Notes: generated by a model from the sequence alone, not told the origin. A DNA stretch of 64,000 nt from Aristolochia californica (GCA_029961685.1 JARWKL010000006.1:11724748-11788747), one strand, 5' to 3'; shown: positions 13,829-29,449, counted from the stretch's first letter. Numbers and translations are program-made.

Positions 13829-15941
13829 TGAAGGGAGAGTGGAAACTCAAGTTCTGATTTAAGAAAAAATTATACATCTAAAATGGAAATGCACAATGCA
13901 CAAATGTAGAGCGTGATAATTCCAAAACGTGTTTGTAATTTTTAGGGATTGTAAAATCATTCTAGTTTTTATCTATTAGATTTTGCAATCATCAGGAAAA
14001 GGGCGAAGCGGGGGATTTTTGAACTGAGTGTTCACTACCAATCCATATGTCATTTTGTAAAAAAATATAGACGGTTACACATGATAAATCACTTTACAAT
14101 CATCTATGATTGTTAGGACAACTTTTAGTAAGTGGGCAAAATAATGGCTTGTTTGACTCGGGTAAATATCCCACCACACGTTCACTTGAGAATTAAATGA
14201 GTGTTTGTGCTCTCTTTCTTATAAAATTCCTAACTATTAAACTTTAACTAGTGGAATTTACCTAACTTTCAGAACAATAATTTTGTGTTCATTTGTGGTG
14301 TGTTAATAAATATTCTTAACTTACATTTGTTTTTGTTTGAAACATTTTCCATACATAAACTCTAAAATTTTCATTTTGCTGTGATCTCTTTGCATTTTCA
14401 CCTCTTGTCTTGTTTACGAGATGAAGGGGGAGTGGAAACCCAAGTTTGACTTAAGCAAAAATTATACATCTAAAATGGAAATGCACAATACACAAATGTA
14501 CAGGGAGATAATTCAAAAAAGTGTCTATAATGTTTAGGGATTGTAAACTCTTTCTAGTTTTTATATATTAGGTATTAAAATCATCGGGAAAAGGGGGAGG
14601 CGGGTGCTTTTTAAACTGAGTGTTGACTCCCAATCCATAAGTCATTTCGTACAAAAATATAGCCCATTATGCACGATAAATCGTTTTACAATCATCTATG
14701 ATTGTTAGTCAGCTTTTTGTAAGTGGGCAAATTAATGGCTTGTTTGACTCGGGTAAATATCCCACCACACGTTCACTTGAGAATTAAATGAGTGTTTATT
14801 ATTATCTTTAAAAGGTTTTGGTCCATAGGTCATTTTCATCTTTAACATATTTCAAGCATGCATTTCCATTTTTATAACATATGTAGAAATCTCTTTGTCA
14901 TAAAATTCCAAGCTATTACGGTTGAACTAGTGGAATTTCCCAAACTTGGAAAAAAAAAATTTGTGTTCATTTGTGATGTGTGAATAAATTTATTTTAATT
15001 ATATTTTTTATTGTTTTCAACTTTTTCCATTTATAAACTTTAAAATTTTCATTTTGTTGTGAACTATTTACATTTTCATCTCTTTTCTTGTTTACAAGAT
15101 GAAGGGGGAGTGGAAACTCAAGTTCTAATTTAAGAAAAAATTACACATCTAAAATGGAATTGGAGAATGGACGAATGTAGAGGGAGATAATTCCAAAAAG
15201 TGTGTAATTTTTAGGGTTTGTAAACTCTTTCTAGTTTTTAAATATTAGGTTTTGCAATCATCGGGAAATGGGGGAGGCAGGGGATTTTTTAACTGAGTGT
15301 TGACTCCCAATCCATAAGTCATTTCGTACAAAAATATAGCCCATTACACAAGATAAATTGCTTTACAATCATCTATTTTTGTTAGGACAACTTTTAGTAT
15401 GTGGGCAAAATAATGGCTTGTTTGACTCGGGTAAATATCCCACCGCACGTTCACTTGAAAATTTAATGAGTGTTAGTTATTCTCTTTAAAAGGTTTGGAT
15501 CCATAGGTCATTTGCATCTTTAACATGTTTCAAGCATGCATATCCATTTTTAAAACATGTGCAGAAATCTCTTTCATGTAAAATTCCAAGTTGTTAGGGT
15601 TGAACTAGGGAATTCCAAAACTTGGATAACAAAACTTTTGGGTTCATTTGTGGTGAGTAAATAAATTTTCTTTACTTACATTTCATTTTTTTTATCTTTT
15701 ACCATACTTAAACTCTAAAATTTTAAATTTTTTTGTGATCTATTTGTGTTTTCATCTTTTTTCTTGTTTACTAGATGAAGGAGGAGTTGAAACTCAAGAT
15801 TTGATTTAAGAAAAAAGTATACATCTCAAATGGCAAAGCACAATGCACAAATATAGAGAGAGATAATTCCAAAAAGTGTATGAAGTGTTTAGGGATTGTA
15901 AACTCTTTTTAGGTTTTATATATTAAGTTTTGCAATCGTCG

Positions 15942-15949
<8 letters not shown>

Positions 15950-15985
<36 letters not shown>
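15950..15985. repeat. Run of 36 consecutive G
   Basis: Thirty-six G residues in a row sit where other monomers have AAAAGGGGGAGGCGGGGGA. The run is followed by TTGTGGGGAGGAGAG. It could be slippage expansion of the monomer's natural G-rich tract or a sequencing/assembly artefact. As written it could form G-quadruplex structure on the plus strand. Confidence 0.95.
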
Positions 15986-15987
<2 letters not shown>

Positions 15988-18900
15988 GTGGGGAGGAGAG
16001 GTTTTTAAACTGAGTGTTGCCTCCCAATTCATAAGTCATTTTTTACAAAAATATAGCCCATTTTGCATGATAAATCGCATTCCAATCATCTACGATTGTT
16101 AGGTCAGTTTTTTCTAAGTGGGCAAAATAATGGCTTGTTTCACACGGGTAAATATCCCACCGCACGTTCACTTGAAAATTTAATGAGTGCTTGTTATTCT
16201 CCTTAAAATTTTTGGATCCATAGGTCATTCGCATCTTTAACAAGTTTCAAGCATGCATATCCATTTTTAAAACATGTGAAGAAATCTCTTTCTTATAAAA
16301 TTCCAAGCTATTAGAATTGAACTAGTGGAATTTACCAAACTTGGATAACAAAACTTTTGTGTTTATTTGTGGTGTGTTAATAAATTTTCCTTACTTACAT
16401 TTGTTATTGTTTTAAACTTTTTCCATACATAAGCTCTTAAATTTTAATTTTTTGTTGTGATCTATTTGTGTTTTAATAACTTTTCTTGATTACCAGATGA
16501 AGGGGAAGAGGATACTCAAGTTTTGATTTAACAAAAAAGTATATGTCTAAAATGGAAATGCACAATGCACAAATGTAGAGGGAGATAATTCCAAAAAGTG
16601 TCTATAATTTTTAGGGATTTTAAACTCTTTTTAGTTTTGCTATATTAGGTTTTGCAATCGTCGAGAAAAGGGGGAGGTGGGAGATTTTTAAACTGAGCAT
16701 TGACACCCAATCCATAAGTCATTTCTTACAAAAATATAGCCTGTTACACATGGTAAATAGCTTTACAATCATCTATGATAGTTAGGTCAACTTTTTGTAA
16801 GTGGGCCAAATAATGGCTTGTTTGACTCGGGTAAATATCACATCGCAATTTCACTTAAAACATGTGTGTTTGTTTTTATCTTTAAAAGGTTTGGATCCAA
16901 AGTTCCCTTACATCTTCAACATGTTTCAGGCATGCATATCCATTTTTAAAACACGTGTAGAAATCTCTTTCTTTTAAAATTCCAAGCTATTAGGGTAGAA
17001 CTTGTGGAATTTCCAAAACTTGGATAACAAAAATTTTGTGTTTATTTGTTGTGTGTGAATAAATTTTGTTTATTTATATTTTGTATTGTTTTAAACTTTT
17101 TCCATACATAAACTCTAAAATTTTAATTTTTTTGTGATCTATTTGCATTTTCATCACTTTTCTTGTTTACGAGATGAAGGGGAAGTGGAAACACAAGTTT
17201 TGATTTAAGAAAAAAGGGTACATCTGAAAAGGAAATGCACAATGCACAAATGTAGAGGGTGATAATTCCAAAAAGTGTCTGTAATTTTTTTGGGATTGTA
17301 AACTCTTTTTAATTTTTATATATTAGGTTTTGCAATTGTCGGGATGCGGGGGATTTTTAAACTTAGAGTTGACGCCCAATCCATTAGTCATTTCTTACAA
17401 AAATATAGTCCGTTACGTATATTAAATCACTTTACAATCCTCTATGATTGTTAGGTCAGGTTTTTGGAAGTGAGCAAAATCATGGCTTGTTTGACTCCGG
17501 TAAGTATCCCACCGCACTTTCATTTGAAAATTAAAGGAGCGTTAGTTATTCTCTTTAAAAGGTTTGGATCCATAGGTCATTTGCATCTTTAACATATTTC
17601 AAGTATGCATATCCATTTTTAAAACATGTGTAGAAATCTCCTTCTTATATAATTACAAGCTGTTAGGGTTGAATAAGTGGAATTTCCCAAACTAATATAA
17701 AAAAACTTTTGTTTTTCCTTGGTGATGTGTGAATAAATTTTCTTTAATTACATTTATTATTTTTTTCAACATTTTCGATACATAAACTCTAAACTTTTCA
17801 TTTTGTTGTGAACTATTTGTGTTTTCATCTCTTTTCTTGTTTACATGATGAAGGGAGAGTGGAAACACAAGTTCTGATTTAAGAAAAAATTACACATCTA
17901 AAATGGAAATGCACAATGGACAAATGCAGAGCGTGATAATTCCAACAAGTGTTAGTAACTTTAAGGGAGTGTAAACTCTTTCTAGTTTTTATATATTAGG
18001 TTTTGTAATCATCAGGAAATGAGGGAGGCGGGAGATTTTTAAACTGAGTGTTGACACCCAATCCATAAGTCATTTCTTAAAAAAATATAGCCAGTTACTC
18101 CTGATAAATTGATTTACAATCATCTATGATTGTAAGGTAAGCTTTTAGTAAGTGGGTAAAACAATGGCTTGTTTGACTCGGGTAAATATCCCACCGCACG
18201 TTCACTTGAAAATTTAATGAGCGTTTGTTATTCTCTTTAAAAAGTCTGGAACCATAGGTCATTTGCATCTTTAACATGTTTCATGCATGCATATTCATTT
18301 TTAAAACATGTGTAGAAATCTCTTTTTTATAAAATTCCAAGCTATTAAAGTTTAACTAGTGGAATTTCCAAAACTTGGATAAAATTACTTTTGTGTTCAT
18401 TTGTGGTGTGTGAATAAATTTTCTTTACTTACATTGGTTATTGTTGTAATCTTTTTCCATACATAAACTCTAAAATTTTCATTTTTTTGTGAACTATTTT
18501 CTTTTTCATCTCTTTTCTTGTTTATGAGTTAAAGGGGGAGTTGAAACGCAAGTTTTGATTTAAGAAAAAAATATACATCTAAAATGGAAATGCACAATGC
18601 ACAAATGTAGAGGGAGATAATTCCAAAAAGTGTTTGTATTTTTAGGGATTGTTAACTCTTTTCTAGTTTTTATATATTAGGTTTTGCAATCGTCGGGAAA
18701 AGGGTGAGGCGGGGGATTTTTAAACTGAGTGTTGACTCCCAATTTATAAGTCATTTCTTACAAAAATATAGCCTTTTACGCATGATAAGTCTCTTTACAA
18801 TCATCTATGATTGTTAGGTCAGCTTTTTATTACTCGGGTAAATATCCCAAAGCACGTTCACTTGATTCTTTAATGAGCGTTTGTTATTCTCTTTAAAATA

Positions 18901-21900
18901 TTTGCATCCATAGGTCATTTGCATCTTTAACATGTTTCAAGCAAGCGTATGCATTTTTAAAACATGTGTAGAAATCTCTTTCTTATAAAATTCCAAGCCA
19001 TTAGGTTGAAATAGTGGAATTTCCCAAACTTGGCTAACTAAACTTTTATGTTCATTTGTGTTATATGAATAAATTTTTTTAACTTACATTTGTTATTGTT
19101 TTAAATGTTTTTCATACATAAACTCTACAATTTTCATTTTTTTATGATCTATTTGCATTTTCATCTCTTTTCTTGTTTACGAGATGAAGGGGGAGTGGAA
19201 ACGGATGTTTTGATTTAAGAAAAAAATTATACATCTAAAATGGAAATGTACAATGCACAAATTTAGTGGGAGATAATTCCAAAAAGTGTCTATAATTTTT
19301 AGGGATCATAAACTCTTTTTATTTTTAATATATTAGGTTTTGTAATCATCGGGAAAACGTGGAGGCAGGGGATTTTTAAACCAAGTGTTGACTCCCAATC
19401 AATAAGTCATTTCTAACAAAAATAAAGCCCGTTACGCATGATATATTGGTTTACAATCATCTATGATTGTTAGGTCAGCTTTTCGCAAGTGGGCAAGCAT
19501 CTATCGACTTAGGTAGATATCCCACTGCACGATCACTTGAGAATTTAATGACCGTTTGTTTTTCTCTTTAAAAGGTTTGGATCCATAGGTCATTTGCATC
19601 TTTAACATGTTTCACGCATGCATATCCATTTTTAAAACTTGTGTAGAAATCTCTTTCTTATAAAATTACAAGCTATTAGGGTTGAACTAGTGGAATTTCC
19701 AAACTTGGATAACAAAACTTCGGTGTTCATTTGTGGTATATAAATAAATTTTCTTTTCTTACATTTGTTTTTGTTTTAAACTTTTTCCACACATAAACTT
19801 TAAAATTTTCATTTTGTTGTGATCTATTTTCCTTTTTCACCTCTTTTTTTTTACGAGATGAAGGGGGAGTGGAGACAAACATCTATAATGGAAATGCACA
19901 ATGCACATATATATAGGAAGATAATTCGAAAAAATGTCTGTAATTTTTAGGGATTGTAAACTCTTTTTGGTTTTTATATATTAGGTTTTAAAATCTTCGG
20001 GAGAAGGGGGAGGCGGGGGATTTTTAAACTTAGTGTTGACTCCCAAACCATAAGTTATTTCTCAAAAAAATATAGCCGTTACGCATGATAAATCATTTTA
20101 CAATCATCAATGAATGTTTGGCTAGCTTTTCGTAAGTCGGCAAAATAATTGCATGTTTGACTCATGTAAATATCGCACCATATGTTCACTTGAGAATTTA
20201 ATGGGTGTTTGTTGTTCTCTTTAAAATGTTTGGATCCATAGGTCTTATGCATCTTTAACAAGTTTCAGGCATGCATATCCATTTTTAAGACATGTGTAGA
20301 AATCTCTTTCTTATAAAATTCCAAGCTCTGAGGGTTGAACTAGACGAATTTCAAAAACATGGATAAGAAAACATTTGTGTTCATTTGTGGTGTGTGAATA
20401 AATTTTATTTACTTAAATGTTTTATTGTTTTAAACATTTTATATTCATAAACTCTAAAATTTTCATTTTGTTGTGATCTATTTGTGTTTTCATCTCTTTT
20501 CTTGTTTACGGCATGAAGGGGAAATGGAAATTAGAGTTTTGATTTTAGAAAAAAATATTCATCTAAAATGGAAATGCACAATGCACAAATGTCGAGGGAG
20601 ATAATTCCAAAAAGTGTCTGTAATTTTTAGGGATTGTAAACTCTTTTTAGTTTTTATATTTTAGGTTTTCAATCGACGGGAAAAGGAGGATGTGGGGGAT
20701 TTTTAAAATTATTGTTGACTCCCAATCCGTAAGTCATTTCTTACCAAAAAATAGCCTGTGACGCATGATAAATCACTTTACAATCATCTATGATCGGTAG
20801 GTCAGCTTTTTGTAAGTGGGCAAAATAACGGCTTGTTTAACTTGGGTAAATTTTCCACCGCACGTTCATTTGAGAATTTAATGAGCATTTGTTATCATCT
20901 TTAAAAGGTTTGGGTCCATAGGTCAATTGCAACTTTAACTTGTTTCAACCATGCATATCCATTTTTAAAACATGTTTAGAAATCTCTTTCTTATAAATTT
21001 CCAAGGTATAATGGTTGGACCTATGGAATTTCCAAAACTTGGATAAAAATCCTTTTGTGGTCATATGTGGTGTGTCAATAATTTTTCTTTAATTACATTG
21101 GCTATTGTTTTATACTTTTTCCATACATAAACTATAAAATTTTCATTTTGTTTTCATCTATTTGGGTTTTCATCTCTTTTCTTATTTACAAGATGAAGGG
21201 GGAGTGGAAAGCCATGTTTTGATTTAAGAAAAAAGTATACAAGTAAAATGGAAATGCACAACGCACAAATGTAGAGGGAGATAATCCAGAAAAGTATTTG
21301 TAATTTTAAGGGATGGTAAACTCTTTCTAGTTTTTATATGTTAGGTTTTGCAGTCGTCGGGAAAAGGGGGAGGCATGGGATTTTTAAACTGAGTGTTGAC
21401 TCCCAATCCATAAGTCATTTCATACAAAAATACCTTTTATGTATGATTAATAGCTTTACAATCATCTATGATAGTTAGGTCAGCCTTTTGTAACTGGGAA
21501 AATAATGGCCCTTTTGACTCGGGTAAAAATTCCACCGAACGTTCACTTGAGAATTTAATGAGCGTTTGTTATTATCTTTAAAAGGTTTGGATCCATATGT
21601 CATTTGCATCTTTAACATGTTTCAGGCATGAATATCCATTTTTAAAACATGTCTAGAAATCTCTTTCTTATAAAATTCCAAGGTGTTAGGGTTGAACAAG
21701 TGGAATTTCCCAAACTTGGATAAGAAAACTTTTGTGTTCATTTGTGGTGAGTGAATAAATATTCTTTACTCACATTTTTTATTTTTTGAAACTTTTTCCA
21801 TACATAAACTCTAAAATTCTCATTTTGTTGTGATCGATTTTTTTTTCATCTCTTTTCTTGTTTACGAGATGAAGGGGAAGTGGAAACTCAAGTTTTGATT

Positions 21901-24900
21901 TAAGAAAAAAGTATCGGTCTAAAATGGAAATGCACAATGCACAAATGTAGAGGGAGATAATTCCAAAAAGTGTCTGTAATATTTAGATATTGTAAACTCT
22001 TTTCAGGTTTTGAATTAGGTTTTTCAATCGTAAGGAAAAGGGGGAAGCGGTGGATTTTTGAATTGAGTGTTGACTCCCAATCCATAAGTCTTTTCTTAAA
22101 AAAATATTTCCCATTACGCATGATAAATAGGTTTACAATCATCTATGATAGTTAGGTCTACTTTTTCTAAGTGGGAAAAATAATGGCTTGTTTCACTCGG
22201 GTAAATATCCCACTGCACATTCACTTAAGAATTTAATGAGTGTTTGTTATTATCTTTTAGAGGTTTGGATCCAGAGGTAACTTACATCTTTAACATGATT
22301 CACGCATGCATATCCATTTTTAAAACTTGTCTAGAAATCTCTTTTTTATAAAATTCCATGCTATGAGGGTTGAACTTGTGGAAGTTCCCAAACTTGGATA
22401 ACAAAACTTTTGTGTTTATTTTTGGTGTGTGAATAAATTTTTTTATTTAAATTTTTTATTTTTTAGAACATTTTCCATACATAATATCTAAAATTTTAAT
22501 TTTGTTGTGAACTATTTGCGTTTTCATCTCTTTTTTTGTTTACGAGATAAAGGGGGAGTGGAAACGCAAGTTTTGATTTAAGAAAAAATTATACATCTAA
22601 AATGGAAATGCACAGTGCACAAATGTAGATGGAGATAATTCCAAAAAGTGTCTATAATTTTTAGGGATTGTAAACTCTTTCTAGTTTTTGTATATTAGGT
22701 TTTGCAATCATTGGTAAAATGGGGAGGTAAGGGGTTTTTAAACTGAGTGTTGACGCCCAATCCATAAGTTATTTCTTACAAAAATATAGCCCATTACGCA
22801 TGATAAATCGCTATACAATCATCTATGATTGTTAGGTCAGCTTTTAGTAAGTGGGCAAAATAATGACTTGTTTGACTCGGGTAAATATCCCATCGCACGT
22901 TCACTTTAGAATTTAATCCATGTTTGTAAATCTCTTTAAAAGGTTTGGAACCATAGGTCATTTGCATCTATAACATGTTTCAAGCACGCATATCCATTTT
23001 TAAAACATGTGTAGAAATCTCTTTCTTATAAAATTCCAAGCTATTTCGGTTGAACTAGTGGAGTTTCCCAAACTTGGATTAAAAAACTTTTGTGTTCATT
23101 TGTGGTGTGTGAATAAATTTTTGTTTCTTTACATTTGTTATTGTATTAAACTTTTTCCATACATATACTCTAAAATTTTAATATTGTTGTGATCTATTTG
23201 TGTTTTCATCTCTTTTCTTCTTTACAGGATGAAGGGGAACTGGAAACTAGAGTTTTGATTTAAGAAAAAAGTATACATAAAAAATGGAAATGCACAATGC
23301 ACAAATGTGGAGGGAGATAATTCCAAAAATTGTCTGTAATTTTTAGGGATTGTAAACTCTTTGTAGTTTTTATATATTAGGTACTACAATTGTCGGGAAA
23401 AGGGGGAGGCAGGGGATTTTTAAACTAAGTGTTGACTCCCCATCCATAAGTCATTTCGTACAAAAATGTTGCCCCTTATGCATAATAAGTCGCTTTACAA
23501 TCATCTATGATTGTTAGGTCAGCTTTTTGTAAGTGGGAAAAATAATGGCTTGTGGACTCGGGTAAATATCCCATCACTCATTCACATGATAATTTAATGA
23601 GCGTTTGTTATTATCTTTAATAAGTTTGGGTCCTTAGGTAATTTGCCTCTTTAACATGTTTCATGCTTGCATATCCATTTTTAAAACATGTGTAGAAATT
23701 TCTTTCTTATAAAATTCCAAGCAATTAATGTTGAACTAGTGGAATATCCCTAACTGGGATAAAAAAAAATTGTGTTCATTTGTGGTGTGTGAATAAATTT
23801 TCTTTAATTACATTTGTTATTGTTTTCAACTTTTTTCCATACATCAACTTTAAAATTTTCATTTTGTTGTGATCTATTTGCGTTTTCATCTCTTTTCTTG
23901 TTTACAAGATGAAGGGAGAATGGAAACTCAAGTTCATATTTAAGAAAAAATTATACATATAAAATGGAAATTCACAATGCACAAATTTAGAGGGAGATAA
24001 TTCCAAAAAGGGTTTGTAATTTTTTGGGATTGAAACTCTTTCTATTTTTTATATATTTGGTTTTGCAATCGTCGGGAAAAATGGGAGGCATGGGATTTTT
24101 AAACTGAGTGTTCACTCCCAATCCATAAGTCATTTCGTACAAAAATATAGCCCATTACTCATGATAAATCGCTTTATAATCATCTATGATTGTTAGGTCA
24201 GCTTTTAGTAAGTGGGTAAAATAATGGCTTGTTTGACTCGGGTAAATCCCACCGCACGTTCACTTAAAAATATAATGAGTGTTTGTTATTCTCTTTAAAA
24301 GGTTTGGAACCATAGGTCATTCGCATCTTTAACAAGTTTCAAGCATGCATATACATTTTTAAAACATCTGTAGAAACCTCTTTCTTTTAAAATTCCAAAC
24401 TATTAGGGTTTAACTAGTGGAATTTCCCAAACTTGGATAACAATACTTTTGTGTTCATTTTTGGAGTGTGAATAAATATTTTTTATTTACATTTATTATT
24501 TTTTAAAACTTTTTCATACATAAACTCTAAAATTTTTATTTTGTTGTGATCAATTTGCGTTTTCATCTCTTTTCTTGTTTACCAGATGAAGGGGGAGTGG
24601 AAACGCAAGTTTTAATTTAAGAAAAAATTATACATCTAAAATGGAAATGCACAATGCACAAATGAAGAAGGAGATAATTCCAAAAAAGTGTCTATAATTT
24701 TTAGGGATTGTAAACTCTTTCTAGTTTTTATATATTAGCTATTGCATAAGTCGGGAAAAGGGGGAGGTGGGGGATTTTAAAACTGAGTGTTAACTCCAAA
24801 ACCATAAGTCAAATCGTACAAAAATATATTCCATTATTCATGATAAATTGCTTGACAATCATCTATGATTGTTAGATCAGCTTTTTTTATGTGGGCAAAA

Positions 24901-26264
24901 TAATGGTGTGTTTGACTCGGGTAAATATCCCACAGTACGTTCACTTGAGAATTTAATGAGTGTTTTTTATTATGTTTAAAAGGTTTGGATCCATAGGTCA
25001 TTTGCAACTTTAAAATGATTCAACCTTGCCTATCCATTTTTAAAACATGTGTAGAAATCTCTTTCTTATAAAATTCCAAGCTATAACGGTTGAATTAGTG
25101 GAATTTCCCAAACTTGGAGAAAAAAAATTTTGTGTTCATTGTGATCTGTGAATAAATTTTCTCAAAAGACATTTGTCATTTTTTTAACTTTTTCCATAGA
25201 TAAACTTTAAAATTTTCATTTCGTTGTGATCTATTTGCGTTTTCATCTCTTTTCTTGTTTACAAGATGAAGGTGGAGTGGAAACTCTCGTTCTGATTTAA
25301 GGAAAAATTATACATCTATAATGGAAATGTACAATGAACAAATGTAGAGGGAGATAATTCAAAAAAGTGTTTGTAATTTTAAGGATTTTAAACTCTTTCT
25401 AGTTTTTATATATTAGGTTTTTGTAATCGTCGGGAAAAGGGGGAGGCGAGGGATTTTTAAACTGAGTGTTGAATCCCAATCCATAAGTCATTTCTTGCAA
25501 AAATATAGCCCGTTACACATCATAAATAGCTTTACAGTCATCTCTGATTGTTAGGTAAGCTATTAGTAAGTGGGCAAAATAATGGCTTGAGTGACTCGGG
25601 TAAATATCCCACCGCACATTCACTTGAGAATTTAATGAGAGTTTGTTATTCTCTTTAAAAGGTTTGGAACTGTAGGTCATTTGCATCTTTAACATGTTTC
25701 AACCATGCATATCCATTTTAAAAAAATGTGTACTAATGTCTTTCTTATAAAATTCCAAGCTATTAGGTTGAACTAGTGGAATTTCCAAAACTTGGATAAC
25801 AAAACTTTTGTGTTCATTTGTGGTGTTTGAATAAATTTTGTTTATTTAAATTTGTTATGGTTTTAAACTTTTTCCATACATAAACTATTAATTTTTAACT
25901 TTTTTGTGATCTATTTGCTTTTTCATCTCTTTTCCTGATTACGAAATGAAGGGGAACTGGAAACTGTAGTTTTGATTTAAGAAAAAAGTACACATCTAAA
26001 ATGGAAATGCTCAATGCACAAATGTAGAGGGAGATAATTCCAAAAAGTGTCAATAATTTTTAGGGATTGTAAACTCTTCTTAGTTTTTATATATTAGGTT
26101 TTGCAATCGTCTGGAAAAAGGGGATTTTTAAACTGAGACTTGATTCCCAATCCATAAGTCATTTCTTACAAAAGTATAAACTGTTACACATGATAAAACG
26201 CTTTATAATCATCTATGATTGTTAGGTCAGATTTTAGTAAGTGTGCAAAATAATGGCTTGTTTG

Positions 26265-26286
26265 ATGTGAGTGTTGACTCCCAATC
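26265..26286. other. Ectopic monomer fragment replacing a normal monomer segment
   Basis: Between GGCTTGTTTGA and CCATCGCACG, where other monomers read CTCGGGTAAATATC, this unit has GTGAGTGTTGACTCCCAATC. That phrase is normally about 160 bp earlier in the monomer, next to the G-rich tract. The simplest reading is template switching or patch gene conversion between out-of-register monomers. Confidence 0.7.
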
Positions 26287-29200
26287 CCATCGCACGTTTA
26301 CTTGAGAATTTAATGAGCATTTGTTATTATCTTTAAAAGGTTTGGGTTCATAGGCCATTTGCCTCTTTAATATGTTGCAAGCATGTATATCCATTTTTAT
26401 AACTTGTGTAGAAATCTCTTTCTTATAAAATTCCAAGGTATTACAATTGAACTAGTGGAATTTCCCAAACTTAGATAAAAAAATGTTTGTGTTCATTTGT
26501 GGTGTGTGAATAAATTTTCTTTAATTACACTTTTTGTTGTTTTCAACGTTTTCCATACATAAACTTTAAAAGTTTCATTTTGTTGTGATCTATTTGCTGT
26601 TTCATCTCTTTTCTTCTTTACAACAAGAAGGGGGAGTGGAAACTCAAGTTCAGATTTAAGAAACATTTATACATCTAAAATGGAAATGCACAATGCATAA
26701 ATGTAGAGGGAGATAATTCCAAAAAGTGTTTGTAATTTTTATGGATTATAAATTCTTTCTAGTTTTTATATATTAGGTTTTTCCATCGACTAGAAAAGGG
26801 GGAAGCAGGGGATTTTTAAACTGAGTGCTGACTCCCAATCTATAAGTCATTTTGTACAAAAATATAGCCCGTTATGCATGATAAATCGCTTTACAATCAT
26901 CTATGATTGTTAGGTCAATTTTTAGTAAGTGGGAAAAATGGCTTGTTTGACTCTGGTAATTATCCCACCGCATGTTCACTTAAGAATTTTATGAGTGTTT
27001 GGTATTCCCTTTAAAAGGTTTGGAACCATAGGTCATTTACATCTTTAACATGTTTCAAGCATCCATATCCATTTTTAAAACTTGTGTAGAAATCTTTTTC
27101 TTATAAAATTCCAAGCTATTAGGGTTTAGCTAGCGGAATTTCCCAAACTTCGATAACAAAAATTTTGTGTTCATTTGTGGTGTGTGAATAAATCTTCTTT
27201 ACTAACATTTTTTATTGTTTTAAAAATTTTAAAACATAAACTCTAAAAATTTCATGTTGTTGTGATCTATTTACGTTTTCATCTCTTTTCTTTTTTACGA
27301 GATGAAGGGGGAGTGGATACGCAAGTTTTTATTTAAGAAAAAAGTATACATCTAAAATGGAAATGCATAATGCACAAATGTGGAGGGACATAATTCCAAA
27401 AAGTGTTTGTAATTTTTATGGACTGTAAACTTTTTGTAGTTTTTATATATTAGCTATTGCAATCGTCGGGAAAAGGGGGAGGTAGGGGATTTTTAAACTG
27501 AATGTTAACTCCCAAACCATAAGTCATTTCATAAAAAAATATAGCCCATTACGCATGATAAATGTCTTTACAATCATCTATGATTGTTTGATCAGCTTTT
27601 TGTAAGTGGGCAAAATAATGGCTTGTTTGACTCGGGTAAATATGCCACAGCACGTTCACTTGAGAATTTAATGAGTGTTTGTTTTATCTGTAAAAGGTTT
27701 GGATCCATAAGTCATTTGCATCTTTAACATGATTCAAGCTTTCATATCCATTTTTAAAACAAGTGTAGAAATCTCTTTCTTATAAAATTCCAAGCTATTA
27801 CGGTTAAACTATTAGAATTTGCCAAACTTGGATAAAAAACTTTTGTGTTCATTGTGATGTGTGAATAAATTTTATTTAATTAAAATTTTTATATTTTTAA
27901 ACTTTTTCATATATAAACTTTAAAATTTTCATTTTTTAGTGTTCTATTTGTGTTTTCATCTCTTTTCTTGTTTACAAGATGAAGAGGGAGTGGAAACTCA
28001 GAACTATACATCTAAAATGAAAATGCACAATGCACAAATGTAGAGGAAGCTAATTCCAAAAAGTGTTTCTAATTTTTTGGGATTTTAAACTCTTTCTAGT
28101 TTTTATATGTTAGGTTTTGCAATCGTCGGGAAAAGGGGGAGGCAGAGGATTTTTAAACTGAGAGTTTATTCCCAATCCATAACTCATTTCTTACAAAAAT
28201 ATAGACCGTTACGCATGATAAATCACTTTACAATCATCTATGATTGTTAGGTCAGCTTTTTGTGAGAGGGCAAAATAATGGCTTGTTTGACTCGGCCAAA
28301 TATCCCACCACATTGTCACTTGAAAATTAATGATCATTTGTTATTCTCTTTAAAAGGTTTGGATCAATAGGTCATTTGCATCTTTAACATGCTTCAAGCA
28401 TGCATATCCATTTCTAAAACATGTCTAGAAATCTGTTTGTTATAAAATTCCAAGCTGTTAGGGTTGAACTAGAGGAATTTCCCAAACTTGGATAACAAAA
28501 CTTTTGTGTTTATTTGTGGTGAGAAAATAAATTTTCTTTACTTACATTTGTTATTTTTTAAAAAAATTTCGCCACTTAAACTCTAATTTTTTTAGTTTTT
28601 TGTGATCTATTTGTGTTTTCATCTCTTTTCTTGTTTACAAGATGAAGGGGGAGTTGACACTCAAGTTTTGATTTAAGAAAAAAGTATACAACTTAAATGG
28701 TAAAGCACTATGCACAAATGTAGAAGGAGATAATTCCAAAAACTTTCTGTAGTGTTTAGGGATTGTAAAATCTTTCAAGTTTTTATATATTAAGTTTTTC
28801 AATCGTCGGGAAAAGGGGGAGGGGGGGTTTAAACTGAGTCTTGACTCCACATGGATAAGTCATTTCTTACAAATATATAGCTCGTTTTGCATGATAAATT
28901 GCATTACAATCATCAATGATTGTTAGGTGAGCTTTTTGTAAGTGGGCAAAAAAATGGCGTGTTTGACTCGGGTAAATATCCCACCACATGTTCACTTGAG
29001 AATTTAATGAGCGTTTATTATTTTATTTAAAAGGGTTGGAACCATAGGTCATTTGCATCTTTAACATGTTTCAAGCATGCATATCCATTTTTAATACATG
29101 TGTGGAAATCTCTTTCTTATAAATTCCAAGCTATTAGGGTTTAACTAGTGGAATTTCCCAAACTTGGATAACAATACTTTTGTATTCATTTGTGGTGTGA

Positions 29201-29449
29201 ATAAATTTTATTTACTTACATTTGTTATTATTTTAATCTTTTTCCATACATAAACTCTAAAATTTTTAATTTTTTGTGATCTATTTGCGTTTTCATCTTT
29301 TTCTTGTTTACAAGATAAAGGGGTAGTGGAAACACAAGTTTTGATTTAAGAAAAAAGTATACATCTAAAATGGAAATGGACAATGCACAAATGTAGAAGG
29401 AGATAATTCCAAAACGTGTCTATAATTTTTAGGGATTGTAAACTCTTTC

